64,000 nt of DNA from Chitinophagaceae bacterium (GTDB taxonomy: Bacteria; Bacteroidota; Bacteroidia; Chitinophagales; Chitinophagaceae): contig CANFKC010000016.1 of assembly GCA_947447265.1 (NCBI GenBank), positions 1-64,000 on the forward strand. Direction: 5' to 3'. Positions 53,916 to 62,743 of this stretch are shown in pieces (position 1 is the first letter of the stretch; every line of letters starts with the position of its first letter). The notes under the pieces are model-generated. The model was not told the DNA's origin. It saw only the letters and a list, made by a program, of their open reading frames with translations, and did no database searches. Position numbers and translations under genes: made by a program.

Positions 53916-54960
53916 CGCCAGTTTATAATCCCCCTCGTCCGCCCCGATTTGGCGCAAGTGTTTTTCACTTGTGTCTGTTCCGCTGCAAGTCTTTTCGACT
54001 TGCGAAAAAATTATTACCGCTATATGGCCCACTCCTCCGCGTTTGTAACGCTTATGCCACGGAGTGACCTTCGTAACGCCAGAACAAATCCCCTATTTTA
54101 ATTCATGTAGTACAGGCAAAGACCTACCTTGCACCTTGTCACCTGCATTACATTACCTGGAATGCGCCGTAGGCGCTACCGCTCTGTAGAAAATAGAATG
54201 CCAAAGAAACTTCCTCCGTTAGGAGGTACCCTATTCAGCCGTTGTTGGTGTTCTCACCAACTACCATCGGGAGGTATTCTATTTGTGCTTTCAATGCACC
54301 TCACTCATTCCCTTTTGTAACGCGGATTCGTCGCACGCTAACGACACCTGCGCCATGGCGCGACATTAATCTCCCTTCTCTATGGGAGAAAGCCAGTCCC
54401 GCTCTTCCAGCGGGAGGTTGGGGATGAGGCCAGAGCAGATAGCGCGTTTTCTGCAATTGTTGGCGTTCTCACCAACAACAATCTGGACGTATTCTATTTG
54501 TGCTTTCAATGCACCTCACTCATTCCCTTTTGTAACGCCGATTCGTCGCACGCAAACCACACCTGCGCCACGGCGCGACATTAATCTCCCTTCTCTATGG
54601 GAGAAAGCCAGTCCCGCTCTTCCGGCGGGAGGTTGGGGGATGAGGCCAGGGCAGATAGCGCATTTCTTAAAAAAACTACACGGTCATTGTAAGGCACGAA
54701 GCAACCTCACGGGAGCATCAGTTTACATAGTCCACACCATCACGTTATCCTCCTCATTTTCAACCTGTGAAAACACAGTGCATAACGCTTTTTTAAGAGG
54801 AGATTAACCGGCAACTTTGCCCTATGAAACAACTATTAGACTACACCTGCACGGCACTCAAATCTGCACTTGCCTACAATGCAAAGCAACAAAAGAGCCA
54901 ACTCTTTTTCAATTTTGCAGGCACTGGTTAACACCTCGATAACCAAACACAAGCCTCAAT
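53916..54960. other. Non-coding part of the hairpin mosaic and spacer
   Basis: The first 750 bases are modules C, A, D and E. From 54669 to 54960 there is single-copy sequence, with a short fragment related to repeat family 2 near 54683-54715 and a 35-residue frame at 54824-54931. Confidence 0.6.
54824..54931 (+). CDS. Possible 35-residue protein or truncated gene start
   Basis: ATG 54824 opens a 35-codon frame (MKQLLDYTCTALKSALAYNA...NFAGTG). CAACTTTG at 54812-54819, one mismatch from TAnnTTTG, lies four bases upstream, as at several genuine genes here. It could be a tiny gene or the remnant 5' end of a lost one. Confidence 0.25.
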   Translation: MKQLLDYTCTALKSALAYNAKQQKSQLFFNFAGTG

Positions 54961-55446
54961 TTAAACAGCCCCTGATTGCATTTGTTTCATGTGGTTGGTA
55001 CAGTAAAGCAACAACAATAGCATTACGGGGTCATTACCCTCAGTATAGTTGTCGTTGGTTTCAATAGCGTAGTTGAAGGATAATTTCGCCCACTGGAAAT
55101 CAGGATGCAGCGTAATGATTTCCTGTTCCTGCTCATTCATCAATACATAGGTGCTATGGAAAAAGCCCTTTGGCTTCAGCATATAGGTTGTTCCACCCTC
55201 CATGGTAATTATGATCTGGGCTTTCCAGTTATACTTCATGGTACACTTTTCCGCGCCGTCTTTTGTCATGTGCAGCATAGTGTGCCATATGTTGGATTTG
55301 CCTATCTCGTATTTGTCGCCATTAGGTAGCAGCACCTCAGCCTTGGTAGAGAACCACGATGTGTAATCCAGTTTTCCCATTGCGGTTTCAGTGCTGTCCA
55401 CAAGTTCAAAATGCCTGTTATGTATGCCTTTAGCCGTGTATCGCAT
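54961..55446 (-). CDS. Hypothetical protein, possibly LURP/tubby-like
   Basis: This 161-residue protein has no signal peptide. Repeating beta-strand pairs (MRYTAKGIHNRHFELVDSTETAMGKLDYTSW, KAEVLLPNGDKYEIGKSNIWHTML, KYNWKAQIIITMEGGTTYMLKPKGFFHSTYVLMNEQEQEIITLHPDF) suggest a scramblase/LURP-one-like beta-barrel, followed by a short hydrophobic segment PVMLLLLLYC near the C-terminus. The assignment is a structural guess. It stands alone, convergent with the mosaic. Confidence 0.6.
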   Translation of the reverse strand: MRYTAKGIHNRHFELVDSTETAMGKLDYTSWFSTKAEVLLPNGDKYEIGKSNIWHTMLHMTKDGAEKCTMKYNWKAQIIITMEGGTTYMLKPKGFFHSTYVLMNEQEQEIITLHPDFQWAKLSFNYAIETNDNYTEGNDPVMLLLLLYCTNHMKQMQSGAV

Positions 55447-55755
55447 ATAAATGAATTTAGTACGAAAATAGTAAAATTTTATATCATGCTATTTGCCTGC
55501 AAAAGACGATTTAGTCCGAAGGAGTTAAACAATAATAGCCGGGAGTGCAACTCCCGGTAGAAATGAATATATAATTCCAACCCTGAAGGAGTTGAACATG
55601 TTCCTTTTACTGGATTTTGATGGCTAATTGCAGTGGGTATACAAGAACGACAATATGTTAAAATACCACGTTTCTGATATTTTTTCTGGAGGCAGCACAA
55701 TATTCTCTAAAATACTTTGTTTTTAAAAGTGCTTTCTAAAAATAAGGCAATACAA
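55447..55755. other. Divergent intergenic region with repeat family 3
   Basis: The family-3 repeat covers 55490-55600. The rest is AT-rich and ends at the creD start; an ATTCTCTAAAATACTTTG stretch just before the 55717 TTG may be promoter sequence. Confidence 0.5.
55490..55600. repeat. Dispersed repeat family 3, copy 2
   Basis: It has the same order as 42350-42455: TGCCTGCAAAAGACG, TAGTCCGAAGGAGTT, AATAGCCGGGAGTG...CTCCCGGT, CCAACCCTGAAGGAGTTGAAC. Confidence 0.75.
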
Positions 55756-57192
55756 ATGGACACACCACAATTAGAAAATCAGCAGCCTGAACAAGAGCCT
55801 CAGCCGCAACCGCAACAACAGTTTACGCCGCAGCCCGACCAAGATACCCAACAAGACACCGCCTATACGGAATCGCCATTACCTACGGCATCATTATGGG
55901 AGCGCAATCGTATAATGCTTAAGGGCCTGTTAGTGGGCACTTTGATATTGCTCATGCTTATACCGGGCATGTTTGTTGCCAACCTGGTGAATGAGCGCCG
56001 CGACCGACAGGCGGAAGTAGTTACCGAAGTAAGCAATAAATGGGCCGGCCAACAAACAGTTATCGGGCCGGTATTAATGTTGCCATATAGAGAAAATGTA
56101 TTGCTGGCGGATGGAAAGGAAAAAGAGATGATTAAAATTGCGTACATACTACCCGACGAATTGCGGGTTAATGGCTCGATGACACCCACGGTTAAAAAGC
56201 GGAGCCTGTACAGTGTAATGCTATACGGTTCAAAACTGAAGCTGGACGGTAGTTTTAAAAAGTTGCCCGTTGAGGCGCTGAAATTGCTGCCGTCAAGTAT
56301 TATGTGGCAGGATGCCCGGCTGGCGCTTTCCGTAGGCGATATGCGGGGCATAACAGAGCAGGTAACGCTCAACTGGAATGGCACCCAACAAATACTGGAA
56401 CCCGGCGTGCCAGATAACAGCTTATTTTCAGAAGGCGTGAGTATACCCGTAAATGTAAGTGCGGAAACATTAAGCACCTTTTCTATCGACCTCACCCTGA
56501 AGGGCTCAGAATACCTTTGCCTGACACCGGTTGGCAAAAGCACAGAAGTTACCTTAACTGCCCCCTGGAAGGCGCCCGCATTTGATGGCCAGTATTTGCC
56601 GGATAATTCCAGCATAACATCTGATAACTTTAGCGCCCACTGGAAGATACTACCCATGTCGCACAACTTTCCGCAATACTGGAAGGAAGCTCGGCAGGAG
56701 CTGCAAAAAGGGGCGTTTGGTGTTCGCCTCATACAAACGGTTGATGGCTATTCCAAAACAGACAGGTCAGTAAAATATGCGCTGCTGTTCATAGCACTCA
56801 CATTCACTTTCTTCTTCTTCCTCGAAATATTGCTGAAGCGGCAGATACATGCTGTGCAGTATATATTGGTCGGTATGGCGCTGATCATTTTCTATACCTT
56901 GCTGCTTTCCATATCAGAATATACAGGCTTCAACACAGCTTATTTTATTGCTGCCCTGGCCACTGTTTCCCTTATCGGCAGCTATGTATTCACTATGTTC
57001 AAAAATGGCAAAACAGCTATCGGTTTTATTGCGGCATTGGCTGGCTTGTACTTCTATATTTTTATACTTATACAGTCGGAAGATTATGCTCTCTTATTCG
57101 GCAGTATTGGCTTGTTCCTGATACTGGCCGTCATCATGTACTTTTCCCGTAAAATAGATTGGTATGCAACCACAAAAAGAAATGTGATGTAA
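55756..57192 (+). CDS. creD: Inner membrane protein CreD family
   Basis: CreD is an inner-membrane protein linked in proteobacteria to envelope stress and beta-lactam response. The 478-residue product starts at ATG 55756 with a Gln/Pro-rich 40-residue N-terminal tail. A first helix (LVGTLILLMLIPGMFVANLV) is followed by the conserved RRDRQAEVVTEVSNKWAGQQTVIGPVLMLPY, a large periplasmic domain with the family FDGQYLPDNSSITSDNFSAHWKILPMSHNFPQYW segment, and five to six C-terminal helices with FFFLEILLKRQIHAVQYILVGMALIIFYTLLLSISEYTGF. No creBC two-component system is nearby. A TTG at 55717 was rejected because it lies in promoter-like sequence. Confidence 0.93.
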   Translation: MDTPQLENQQPEQEPQPQPQQQFTPQPDQDTQQDTAYTESPLPTASLWERNRIMLKGLLVGTLILLMLIPGMFVANLVNERRDRQAEVVTEVSNKWAGQQTVIGPVLMLPYRENVLLADGKEKEMIKIAYILPDELRVNGSMTPTVKKRSLYSVMLYGSKLKLDGSFKKLPVEALKLLPSSIMWQDARLALSVGDMRGITEQVTLNWNGTQQILEPGVPDNSLFSEGVSIPVNVSAETLSTFSIDLTLKGSEYLCLTPVGKSTEVTLTAPWKAPAFDGQYLPDNSSITSDNFSAHWKILPMSHNFPQYWKEARQELQKGAFGVRLIQTVDGYSKTDRSVKYALLFIALTFTFFFFLEILLKRQIHAVQYILVGMALIIFYTLLLSISEYTGFNTAYFIAALATVSLIGSYVFTMFKNGKTAIGFIAALAGLYFYIFILIQSEDYALLFGSIGLFLILAVIMYFSRKIDWYATTKRNVM

Positions 57193-57216
57193 GCGTTGTG
57201 GGTTGCAATATTGTGC

Positions 57217-57243
57217 ATGGCCGCAGCATACTGCTGCGGCCAT
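57217..57243. terminator. Bidirectional terminator between creD and the flavoprotein gene
   Basis: ATGGCCGCAGCA pairs perfectly over 12 bases with 57232-57243 around a three-base loop; the T content on either side is moderate. Confidence 0.7.
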
Positions 57244-57274
57244 TTGTGCCTCAGGAATATTGTGTTGTATTGCC

Positions 57275-58498
57275 CTATTCCGACCCGCTGCCGGCAATAC
57301 TGTTCGCGGCTATCCACCCGCTGCTCCACGCATGCTGAAAGTTATAGCCACCGGTAATCCCATCAACATCAAGTACTTCACCTGTAAAGTACAGTCCGGG
57401 CACAATTTTGCTTTGCATGGTTTGCGGATCTATCTCTGTTAGCGTTATACCACCGCAGGTTACAAACTCTTCTTTAAATGTGGTTTTGCCCTTTACATTG
57501 TAGCTGTCGCGCAACAAATGCTCTATCAGCTTGTTTTGTGCAATGGCTGGGAGGTCGCCCCAGCGCACATCATCTTTTATGCCGCATTGCTCAATCATAT
57601 ATTCCCACAACCGGCGGGGCAATTCAAATGGGTTCTTATGCTGTACCAGTTGCTTACCCTGTTCCCGGCGCAGTTGTGCCAGGGTATCCTTAAGTTCATT
57701 GTCATTAACATCATACAGCCAGTTAATGAGGATGGTAAAATTATAGTCGCGGTCGGCCAGTTCGCGCGCTGCAATTGCTGATGTCTTTAATACTGCTGGT
57801 CCGCTCATACCCCAATGGGTAATGAGCAGCGGACCTTCCTGGTTTATTTTAGTACCGGCAATTTTAATGGTCGCGTTTGGCACTGCTACGCCCATCAGTT
57901 CTGTTACCGGGTGCTTGGGTATATTAAATGTAAACAGCGATGGTACGGGCTGTTGTATAGTATGCCCCATTGCTGTAAGCCAGTTATATTGCTCTGCTTT
58001 AGGGAAGCCTCCGGCTGATACCACAACCTTATCTGCTTCGTAGTTCGTTTTGTCAGCAAAATGGATGGAAAATTTATCTCCTGCCTTTGTAATACCAACA
58101 ACAGATTTATGGTAAAATACCTGCACTTTATTGCGCATCATTTCCTGCCATATACAGTCAATTATTGTTTGCGAACTATCCGTTACAGGGAACATTCTCC
58201 CATCGGGTTCCGTCTTTAGTTGTACGCCTCTTTTCGCAAACCATTGCAGGGTATCAGCGGGCGTGAAGTTGTATAACGATTTACGCAGCAACTGCTTGCC
58301 GCGCGGGTAGCGGGTAAGCAGTTCCGGCACTTCAAAGCACTCATGAGTGACATTGCAACGGCCGCCACCAGAAGCCTTAACTTTTTGCAATGCTTTGCCT
58401 TGTTTCTCAAATACGGCAACTTCCACACCATCTCTGTATGGTATATTAGCGGCCGCGAAGCAACCCGATGCGCCGGCACCTATTATGGCTATATTCAT
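57275..58498 (-). CDS. BaiN/HI0933-family FAD-dependent oxidoreductase
   Basis: This 407-residue flavoprotein has an N-terminal FAD Rossmann motif, MNIAIIGAGASGCFAAANI. The family hallmark KASGGGRCNVTHE follows, then VVSAGGFPKAEQYNW, the middle beta domain with GVAVPNATIKIAGTKINQEGPLLITHWGMSGPAVLKTSA, and the FAD-closing C-terminus (CGGITLTEIDPQTMQSKI, GLYFTGEVLDVDGITGGYNFQHAWSSGWIAA). The physiological substrate of most family members is unknown. It stands alone, with convergent creD and an upstream hypothetical gene on the same strand. Confidence 0.93.
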   Translation of the reverse strand: MNIAIIGAGASGCFAAANIPYRDGVEVAVFEKQGKALQKVKASGGGRCNVTHECFEVPELLTRYPRGKQLLRKSLYNFTPADTLQWFAKRGVQLKTEPDGRMFPVTDSSQTIIDCIWQEMMRNKVQVFYHKSVVGITKAGDKFSIHFADKTNYEADKVVVSAGGFPKAEQYNWLTAMGHTIQQPVPSLFTFNIPKHPVTELMGVAVPNATIKIAGTKINQEGPLLITHWGMSGPAVLKTSAIAARELADRDYNFTILINWLYDVNDNELKDTLAQLRREQGKQLVQHKNPFELPRRLWEYMIEQCGIKDDVRWGDLPAIAQNKLIEHLLRDSYNVKGKTTFKEEFVTCGGITLTEIDPQTMQSKIVPGLYFTGEVLDVDGITGGYNFQHAWSSGWIAANSIAGSGSE

Positions 58499-58563
58499 GA
58501 ATAATGATAATGAGACTGCAAGATACGATAAGGTGCCACCTTTATAGAGTTGGTTGAGCTCCT

Positions 58564-59718
58564 TTATTTAGGCATTGCAATAACAACGTCATCAATTTTA
58601 AGAAACGCTGTAGCCATGGTCTTTTGGCTATCATTATACTTGAATGGTTTTTTGTTGCCCGGGTAGGTTAGCGTAAAAGCCGATAGCATGAATTTCTTTC
58701 CGTTGAAGTAATAACTTTTATTTGATAGTGAAATTTTTGAGGCGTTTTTTATGATCGTTGCTGACTCTGCAACCGTCATAGGGATATTATACATATCGCC
58801 ATCGTTAACTATGGTTAGTTCTTTTTTGCTATCGTCATAAACCGAAACAGTTGCAGGGGCTGCGTTAAGTGTTTTAAGTTTATCTTTCTTTATTAATCCG
58901 GTATAATGCCCGGCTATTGCCGCTGTTGCCAGCTTTACCTTCGTTGTATCTAACCCTTTTTCCTGCATTGCGGAATAATAAAAATTACCGGTCATCATTA
59001 CATTTCGCAGGCTGTCGCTGGTGCACTTGGTAATGGCAATTGCTGCGTCATAATCAATGCCATTTTTCCATTTGCCACCAGCCAATTCTGTGAAAGTGGA
59101 CGAGGAGGAAATGTATTGACTATTGCAGGTTAAAATCTTGTCTTTCGTAATTTTTGTGTATTCGTCTGAGCGGAACGAATGCATAATGATATAGTCCATT
59201 GTCTGAAGGTAGTCGGTATTGTAAGAGGCTAGTATCAACTGGTTACTCATATCTATATCGGCAAAGGTCTCGTACGATGCCCCTCTGTATTTTGCCAGTA
59301 CATGTTTTACGCCTTTATACTCATAGGTGAAGTAACTACTGCAATGTTCATTGAGATATTTTTCATTGATCTTTGTATTTCTCCCTCCCCATTTACCGCT
59401 GTAGAATTTTTCTTTAATGTTATCCCTTGAATTTCCGAGAAAGCAAGCGTCGTTAGTTAGCTTAACATACACATGGCGCTCTTTATCAAGCAAAACAATA
59501 TACTGTGGTTTAGAATCGACACACGTAAATGTGAATTTCTTTTTGTTGCCTATACAGTCATATTCTATCCATTCTGTGCCTGTGCTATTTGTTTGCAGAA
59601 AGTAGCCGTAATGGCGGCTGCTCTGGTCGTAAATATAGATCCATACCCGCTCGTTATCGGCATAACAGTAAGTGGTAATAAACGTAAGGATAGCGCAAGC
59701 GAGTAGTATTTTTTTCAT
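58564..59718 (-). CDS. Secreted protein of unknown function
   Basis: This 384-residue protein has a signal peptide (MKKILLACAILTFITTYCYA). It contains strand-rich and aromatic segments (RVWIYIYDQSSRHYGYF, VDSKPQYIVLLDKERHVYVKL, KKPFKYNDSQKTMATAFLKIDDVVIAMPK) but no domain I recognise and no T9SS sorting domain. It may be a periplasmic or surface protein. The gap of 65 bases to the flavoprotein start suggests possible co-transcription. It is unusually rich in Lys/Asn/Tyr/Ser compared with its neighbours. Confidence 0.7.
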   Translation of the reverse strand: MKKILLACAILTFITTYCYADNERVWIYIYDQSSRHYGYFLQTNSTGTEWIEYDCIGNKKKFTFTCVDSKPQYIVLLDKERHVYVKLTNDACFLGNSRDNIKEKFYSGKWGGRNTKINEKYLNEHCSSYFTYEYKGVKHVLAKYRGASYETFADIDMSNQLILASYNTDYLQTMDYIIMHSFRSDEYTKITKDKILTCNSQYISSSSTFTELAGGKWKNGIDYDAAIAITKCTSDSLRNVMMTGNFYYSAMQEKGLDTTKVKLATAAIAGHYTGLIKKDKLKTLNAAPATVSVYDDSKKELTIVNDGDMYNIPMTVAESATIIKNASKISLSNKSYYFNGKKFMLSAFTLTYPGNKKPFKYNDSQKTMATAFLKIDDVVIAMPK

Positions 59719-59851
59719 GGTTACAGGATAAGCGCTAGTAATGTATTAGCACTGTAAAGCTAATGCGTATGAAACCTATTGCAAAAGTTTTAGGTAAAAT
59801 TCTAGTTAACGAATGGTAAGCAGTTTAATATTAGTCAGCCTCTCCTAAATC

Positions 59852-59886
59852 AAAAACTCCCTCCGGCTTGCGCCGAAAGGAGTTTT
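59852..59886 (-). terminator. Terminator of recA
   Basis: AAAACTCC and GGAGTTTT (59853-59860 and 59879-59886) form the outer stem with an inner CGGC/GCCG stem. On the minus strand a TTTTTGATTT tract follows, about 35 bases after the recA stop. Confidence 0.8.
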
Positions 59887-59917
59887 CATTGTACTTACTA
59901 AGTAATCAATGCCTGCA

Positions 59918-60937
59918 CTAAGCCACAACCTGTAGTGCTGCACGTATTTTGCCTTCAATTTCGTTGGCAACTTCAGGGTTATCCTGCAGGAAGGTTTTAA
60001 CCGAATCTCTGCCCTGACCAACTTTACTATCGTTATAGCTGTACCAAGAACCACTTTTTTGAAGTATCGCCAAATCAACACCCATATCTATTATTTCGCC
60101 TACTTTACTGATGCCTTCACCGAATATGATATCGAATTCAACCTGGCGGAAAGGTGGTGCAACTTTATTTTTTACCACTTTTATGCGCGTACGGTTACCG
60201 TTGGCTACATCTCCATCTTTTATCTGGCTGATACGGCGGATATCCAAACGTACTGAAGCATAGAATTTAAGGGCATTACCACCGGTTGTTGTTTCAGGGT
60301 TACCGAACATAACACCGATCTTTTCACGAAGCTGGTTAATGAAGATGCAGCAACAGCCTGTGCGGGAAATAGTAGCAGTGAGTTTCCTGAGCGCCTGGCT
60401 CATTAACCTTGCCTGAAGACCCATTTTGCTTTCGCCCATTTCACCTTCCAATTCACCTTTCGGTACCAATGCCGCCACAGAGTCAATTACGACTACATCA
60501 ACAGCGCCTGAGGAAATAAGGCGATCGGCAATTTCCAATGCCTGCTCACCATAATCTGGCTGAGAAATGATAAGGCTGTCTACATCAACACCTAATTTAG
60601 TTGCGTATGCAGAATCAAAAGCGTGCTCCGCATCTATAATAGCGCAGATACCACCTTTTTTCTGTGCCTCAGCAATGGTGTGAATGGCAACCGTAGTTTT
60701 ACCAGATGATTCCGGTCCGTATATTTCAATGATACGGCCGCGAGGTAACCCACCTACACCCAGAGCAACATCGAGTCCAAGGGAACCGGTAGAGATAACT
60801 TCCATGGGTTCATGGCCTTTCTCACCCAGCATCATCACCGAACCCTTACCATAATCTTTTTCAATTTTGTCCATCGCCAGCTTGAGGACTTTCAACTTAT
60901 CGTCTGACATATCTATAGCTTTTTTTGTTTCCTTCAT
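59918..60937 (-). CDS. recA: Recombinase A
   Basis: RecA forms filaments on single-stranded DNA and catalyses strand exchange and SOS-type co-protease activity. The 339-residue protein has Walker A GPESSGKT (74-81), the [16 protein letters not shown] and [23 protein letters not shown] stretches, the L2 loop [26 protein letters not shown], and a C-terminal domain ([29 protein letters not shown]). Length and motifs are standard. A -7-like TACTTTTG lies upstream on the minus strand (60946-60953), nine bases before the ATG; the -33 element is unclear and no LexA-type box was recognised. Confidence 0.98.
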   Translation of the reverse strand: MKETKKAIDMSDDKLKVLKLAMDKIEKDYGKGSVMMLGEKGHEPMEVISTGSLGLDVALGVGGLPRGRIIEIYGPESSGKTTVAIHTIAEAQKKGGICAIIDAEHAFDSAYATKLGVDVDSLIISQPDYGEQALEIADRLISSGAVDVVVIDSVAALVPKGELEGEMGESKMGLQARLMSQALRKLTATISRTGCCCIFINQLREKIGVMFGNPETTTGGNALKFYASVRLDIRRISQIKDGDVANGNRTRIKVVKNKVAPPFRQVEFDIIFGEGISKVGEIIDMGVDLAILQKSGSWYSYNDSKVGQGRDSVKTFLQDNPEVANEIEGKIRAALQVVA

Positions 60938-61099
60938 TGATAGGTCAAAAGTAGGTCAAAATAGCACAGTGTACATCGGGTAGGGAAAGAAGATATCCAC
61001 AATCTGAAATTCGCGTAAAACCTTTACTATGGCTGTTTCAACCCTGTTTTGCTTGTGCTGTCTGTGGACATGTGGCGATTGTATGTTAATTTATTTGCA

Positions 61100-61462
61100 T
61101 TAGTATTCGGTTTTCTTGTCCAGCCACTCTTTTTTCTCTATACGATAAGAAAGTATGAGGCCAAGGCCACCAAAAAGAGCAATTAATGAGAAATATATTT
61201 GTGGATATTCACGATTGGGAGCACCATGGTTGGTCATATATTCATTAAGCAGAAACGCCAGGAAGAGACCCAGACCAACGCCACATAATAGCAGTCCGTA
61301 TTTTAAACTGATGAAAGGTTTTGGAGCCACTTTAATGCTGCGCGGGTTCATTCCCCGTTCTATCATGGCCATATTTTCCCTGTTTCTGAAATAAGCGATG
61401 CCAAATATCATTCCAAAGAATGTAAGGAAAAAGAACATCGCGGTTATAGCTTGCTGTGCCAT
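61100..61462 (-). CDS. DUF6249-type small membrane protein
   Basis: This 120-residue protein starts at ATG 61462 (MAQQAITAMFFFLTFFGMIFGIAYFRNREN). Membrane segments lie at about 7-24, 50-70 and 90-110, and the signature ENMAMIERGMNPRSIKVAPKP follows the first helix. DUF6249 proteins are frequently located next to ECF sigma factor genes in Bacteroidota, and here the sigma gene is divergent 167 bases away, so the protein may belong to that regulon. Upstream extension to 61525 lacks a credible start. Confidence 0.8.
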   Translation of the reverse strand: MAQQAITAMFFFLTFFGMIFGIAYFRNRENMAMIERGMNPRSIKVAPKPFISLKYGLLLCGVGLGLFLAFLLNEYMTNHGAPNREYPQIYFSLIALFGGLGLILSYRIEKKEWLDKKTEY

Positions 61463-61588
61463 ATTAATATGTTTTAAGTGTTTTGTAAATATTGTTGAGT
61501 GTGTGTTTGCAAACAGTTGTACCATCTAAGACTACATAACATCAACGCTGGTTACAAAAAGCTGTAGCTTTATTTTTATTCGGTTTGT

Positions 61589-61618
61589 TGTAACCTTAAT
61601 TGGTTTAACCGCGTCTTA
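61589..61618 (+). promoter_or_regulatory. Candidate ECF-type autoregulated promoter of the sigma factor gene
   Basis: TGTAACC (61589-61595) and CGTCTTA (61612-61618) are separated by 16 bases. The AAC -35 core and CGTC -10 core match the general shape of promoters read by ECF sigma factors, not the housekeeping TAnnTTTG form. It lies 11 bases before the rpoE-like ATG at 61629. Confidence 0.6.
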
Positions 61619-61628
61619 CCATACACAC

Positions 61629-62207
61629 ATGCACGGGCAGGAGGAAGATATAGCTTTAATACAAATGGTACTGCAGGGTACGCAGTCAGCCTATGCCAGG
61701 CTTGTTGTGCGCTACCAGAGCTATGTATTTTCTTTAGCGCTCAAGTATGTTAATGATCGGGAACTGGCTGAAGAACTTACCCAGGATGTTTTTATTAAAG
61801 CTTACAGGAGTCTTGCTGATTTTAAAGGTACCAGTAAATTCAGCACCTGGCTGTATACTATCACGCATAATACCTGCCTTTCTCATTTGCGGAAGAAGGG
61901 GAGCGATACAGTATATCCCGGGGATGAGTATTTAGCGAGTTTCGCAGAGCAGTCCGGGCATGCCTTACAACCAGGTACGCTGTTTGAACAGAAAATGCAG
62001 CAGCAGATGCTGGACCATGCCTTGCGGCTACTGCCCATTGCGGATGGAGAGATTGTAACCTTGTTCTATTTAGCGGAACAGTCGGTTGAAGAAATCGGGT
62101 TAATTACCGGCCTTTCTGCAAGCAATGTGAAAGTGAAGTTATTCCGTGCACGGGCAAAGTTGAAAGAAATAATGGAGACGAGATTTAGCCGGGAATTGAT
62201 AAGATAG
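61629..62207 (+). CDS. ECF-family RNA polymerase sigma factor (RpoE-like)
   Basis: The 192-residue protein redirects RNA polymerase to a specific promoter set. Region 2 runs from YARLVVRYQSYVFSLALKYV to LAEELTQDVFIKAYRSLADFKGTSKFSTWLYTITHNTCLSHLRKK. Region 4 has GEIVTLFYLAEQSVEEIGLITGLSASNVKVKLFRARAKLKEIM. A short linker connects them. The following membrane protein with an N-terminal cytoplasmic domain (62243-62743) is the probable anti-sigma partner. The candidate ECF promoter suggests positive autoregulation. Confidence 0.95.
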   Translation: MHGQEEDIALIQMVLQGTQSAYARLVVRYQSYVFSLALKYVNDRELAEELTQDVFIKAYRSLADFKGTSKFSTWLYTITHNTCLSHLRKKGSDTVYPGDEYLASFAEQSGHALQPGTLFEQKMQQQMLDHALRLLPIADGEIVTLFYLAEQSVEEIGLITGLSASNVKVKLFRARAKLKEIMETRFSRELIR

Positions 62208-62242
62208 GTAGTAAAAAAGGATTAATTTTAATTGGCGAAACG

Positions 62243-62743
62243 ATGGAACAGCACGAATTGGAAATACAGCTTTGGGAATATATTGACGGCACCAGCAGTC
62301 CGGCTGAAAGGGAGCATATTGATATGTTGCTGGCTACCGACGGGCAGGTAAAGCGCCAATACGAGGAGATGCTCGCCTTTCAAAGTGTATTACAGACGGC
62401 AGCGCCTGAAGAGCCATCGCTGCGCTTTACTAAAAATGTAATGGAGGCCTTAGCCCAAACTACTATTGCCCCCGCTGCCAATAAATATGTGAATCCGTTT
62501 GTGCTGCGGGGAATAGCTGCTTTTTTTATTGTGTCTATGCTCGTAATCATCGCATACGCACTGGCTAATGTGCGCACAACTCAGGCGACTGCACTATCGT
62601 TGCCACAGATAAACCTGCAGGCACTGCACCCAGAAAGGGTTTTGAGCCCCGTCTTTATCTCTATGTTTTTTGGGGTAAATGTTATTGTAGGGTTGGTACT
62701 AGCGGATATGTATTTGAGAAGACGGGGGCGCCGGCATACTTAG
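62243..62743 (+). CDS. Probable membrane anti-sigma factor without zinc-binding motif
   Basis: This 166-residue protein starts 35 bases after the sigma factor stop. The N-terminal 80 residues are charged and helical (LEIQLWEYIDGTSSPAEREHIDMLLATDGQVKRQYEEML), resembling anti-sigma cytoplasmic domains. It lacks the HxxxCxxC of ZAS proteins. One transmembrane helix (FVLRGIAAFFIVSMLVIIAYALA) is followed by a periplasmic loop and a second helix (VFISMFFGVNVIVGLVLADMYL). Role as anti-sigma factor is inferred from position and layout. Its stop codon overlaps the convergent gene by four bases. Confidence 0.75.
   Translation: MEQHELEIQLWEYIDGTSSPAEREHIDMLLATDGQVKRQYEEMLAFQSVLQTAAPEEPSLRFTKNVMEALAQTTIAPAANKYVNPFVLRGIAAFFIVSMLVIIAYALANVRTTQATALSLPQINLQALHPERVLSPVFISMFFGVNVIVGLVLADMYLRRRGRRHT

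Larger units (their letters stand above)
52021..54668. repeat. Mosaic of modular mini-hairpin repeats (about 2.6 kb)
   Basis: Except for two small genes, this stretch is built from recurring modules, most of them short perfect hairpins. Module A: CCGCGTT-TGT-AACGCGG and GGCGTT-TGT-AACGCC (for example 52027-52070, 52093-52109, 52704-52757, variant 54034-54090). Module B: 147 bp, near-identical at 52553-52699 and 52901-53047, with CCAAGCG-TCC-CGCTTGG and GCAAGCG-TCC-CGCTTGC. Module C: 76 bp at 52827-52902, 53162-53237 and 53943-54018, with CAAGTG-TTTTT-CACTTG and GCAAGTC-TTTTC-GACTTGC. Module D: TTGTTGGTG-TTCT-CACCAACAA type, at 53048-53150, 53266-53320, 54239-54355 and 54453-54567. Module E: 54356-54450 and 54571-54665. 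D+E is tandemly duplicated with a 214-bp period. Confidence 0.85.

Noticed and set aside
52021-54668. CRISPR or integron cassette array
   Set aside because: Module spacing is irregular, modules differ in length, no attC-like imperfect palindromes with conserved ends or integrase gene are seen.
54242-54807. Two open frames of 61 and 141 residues over modules D and E
   Set aside because: They repeat the same sequence twice because of the 214-bp tandem duplication and have no promoter or ribosome-binding site.
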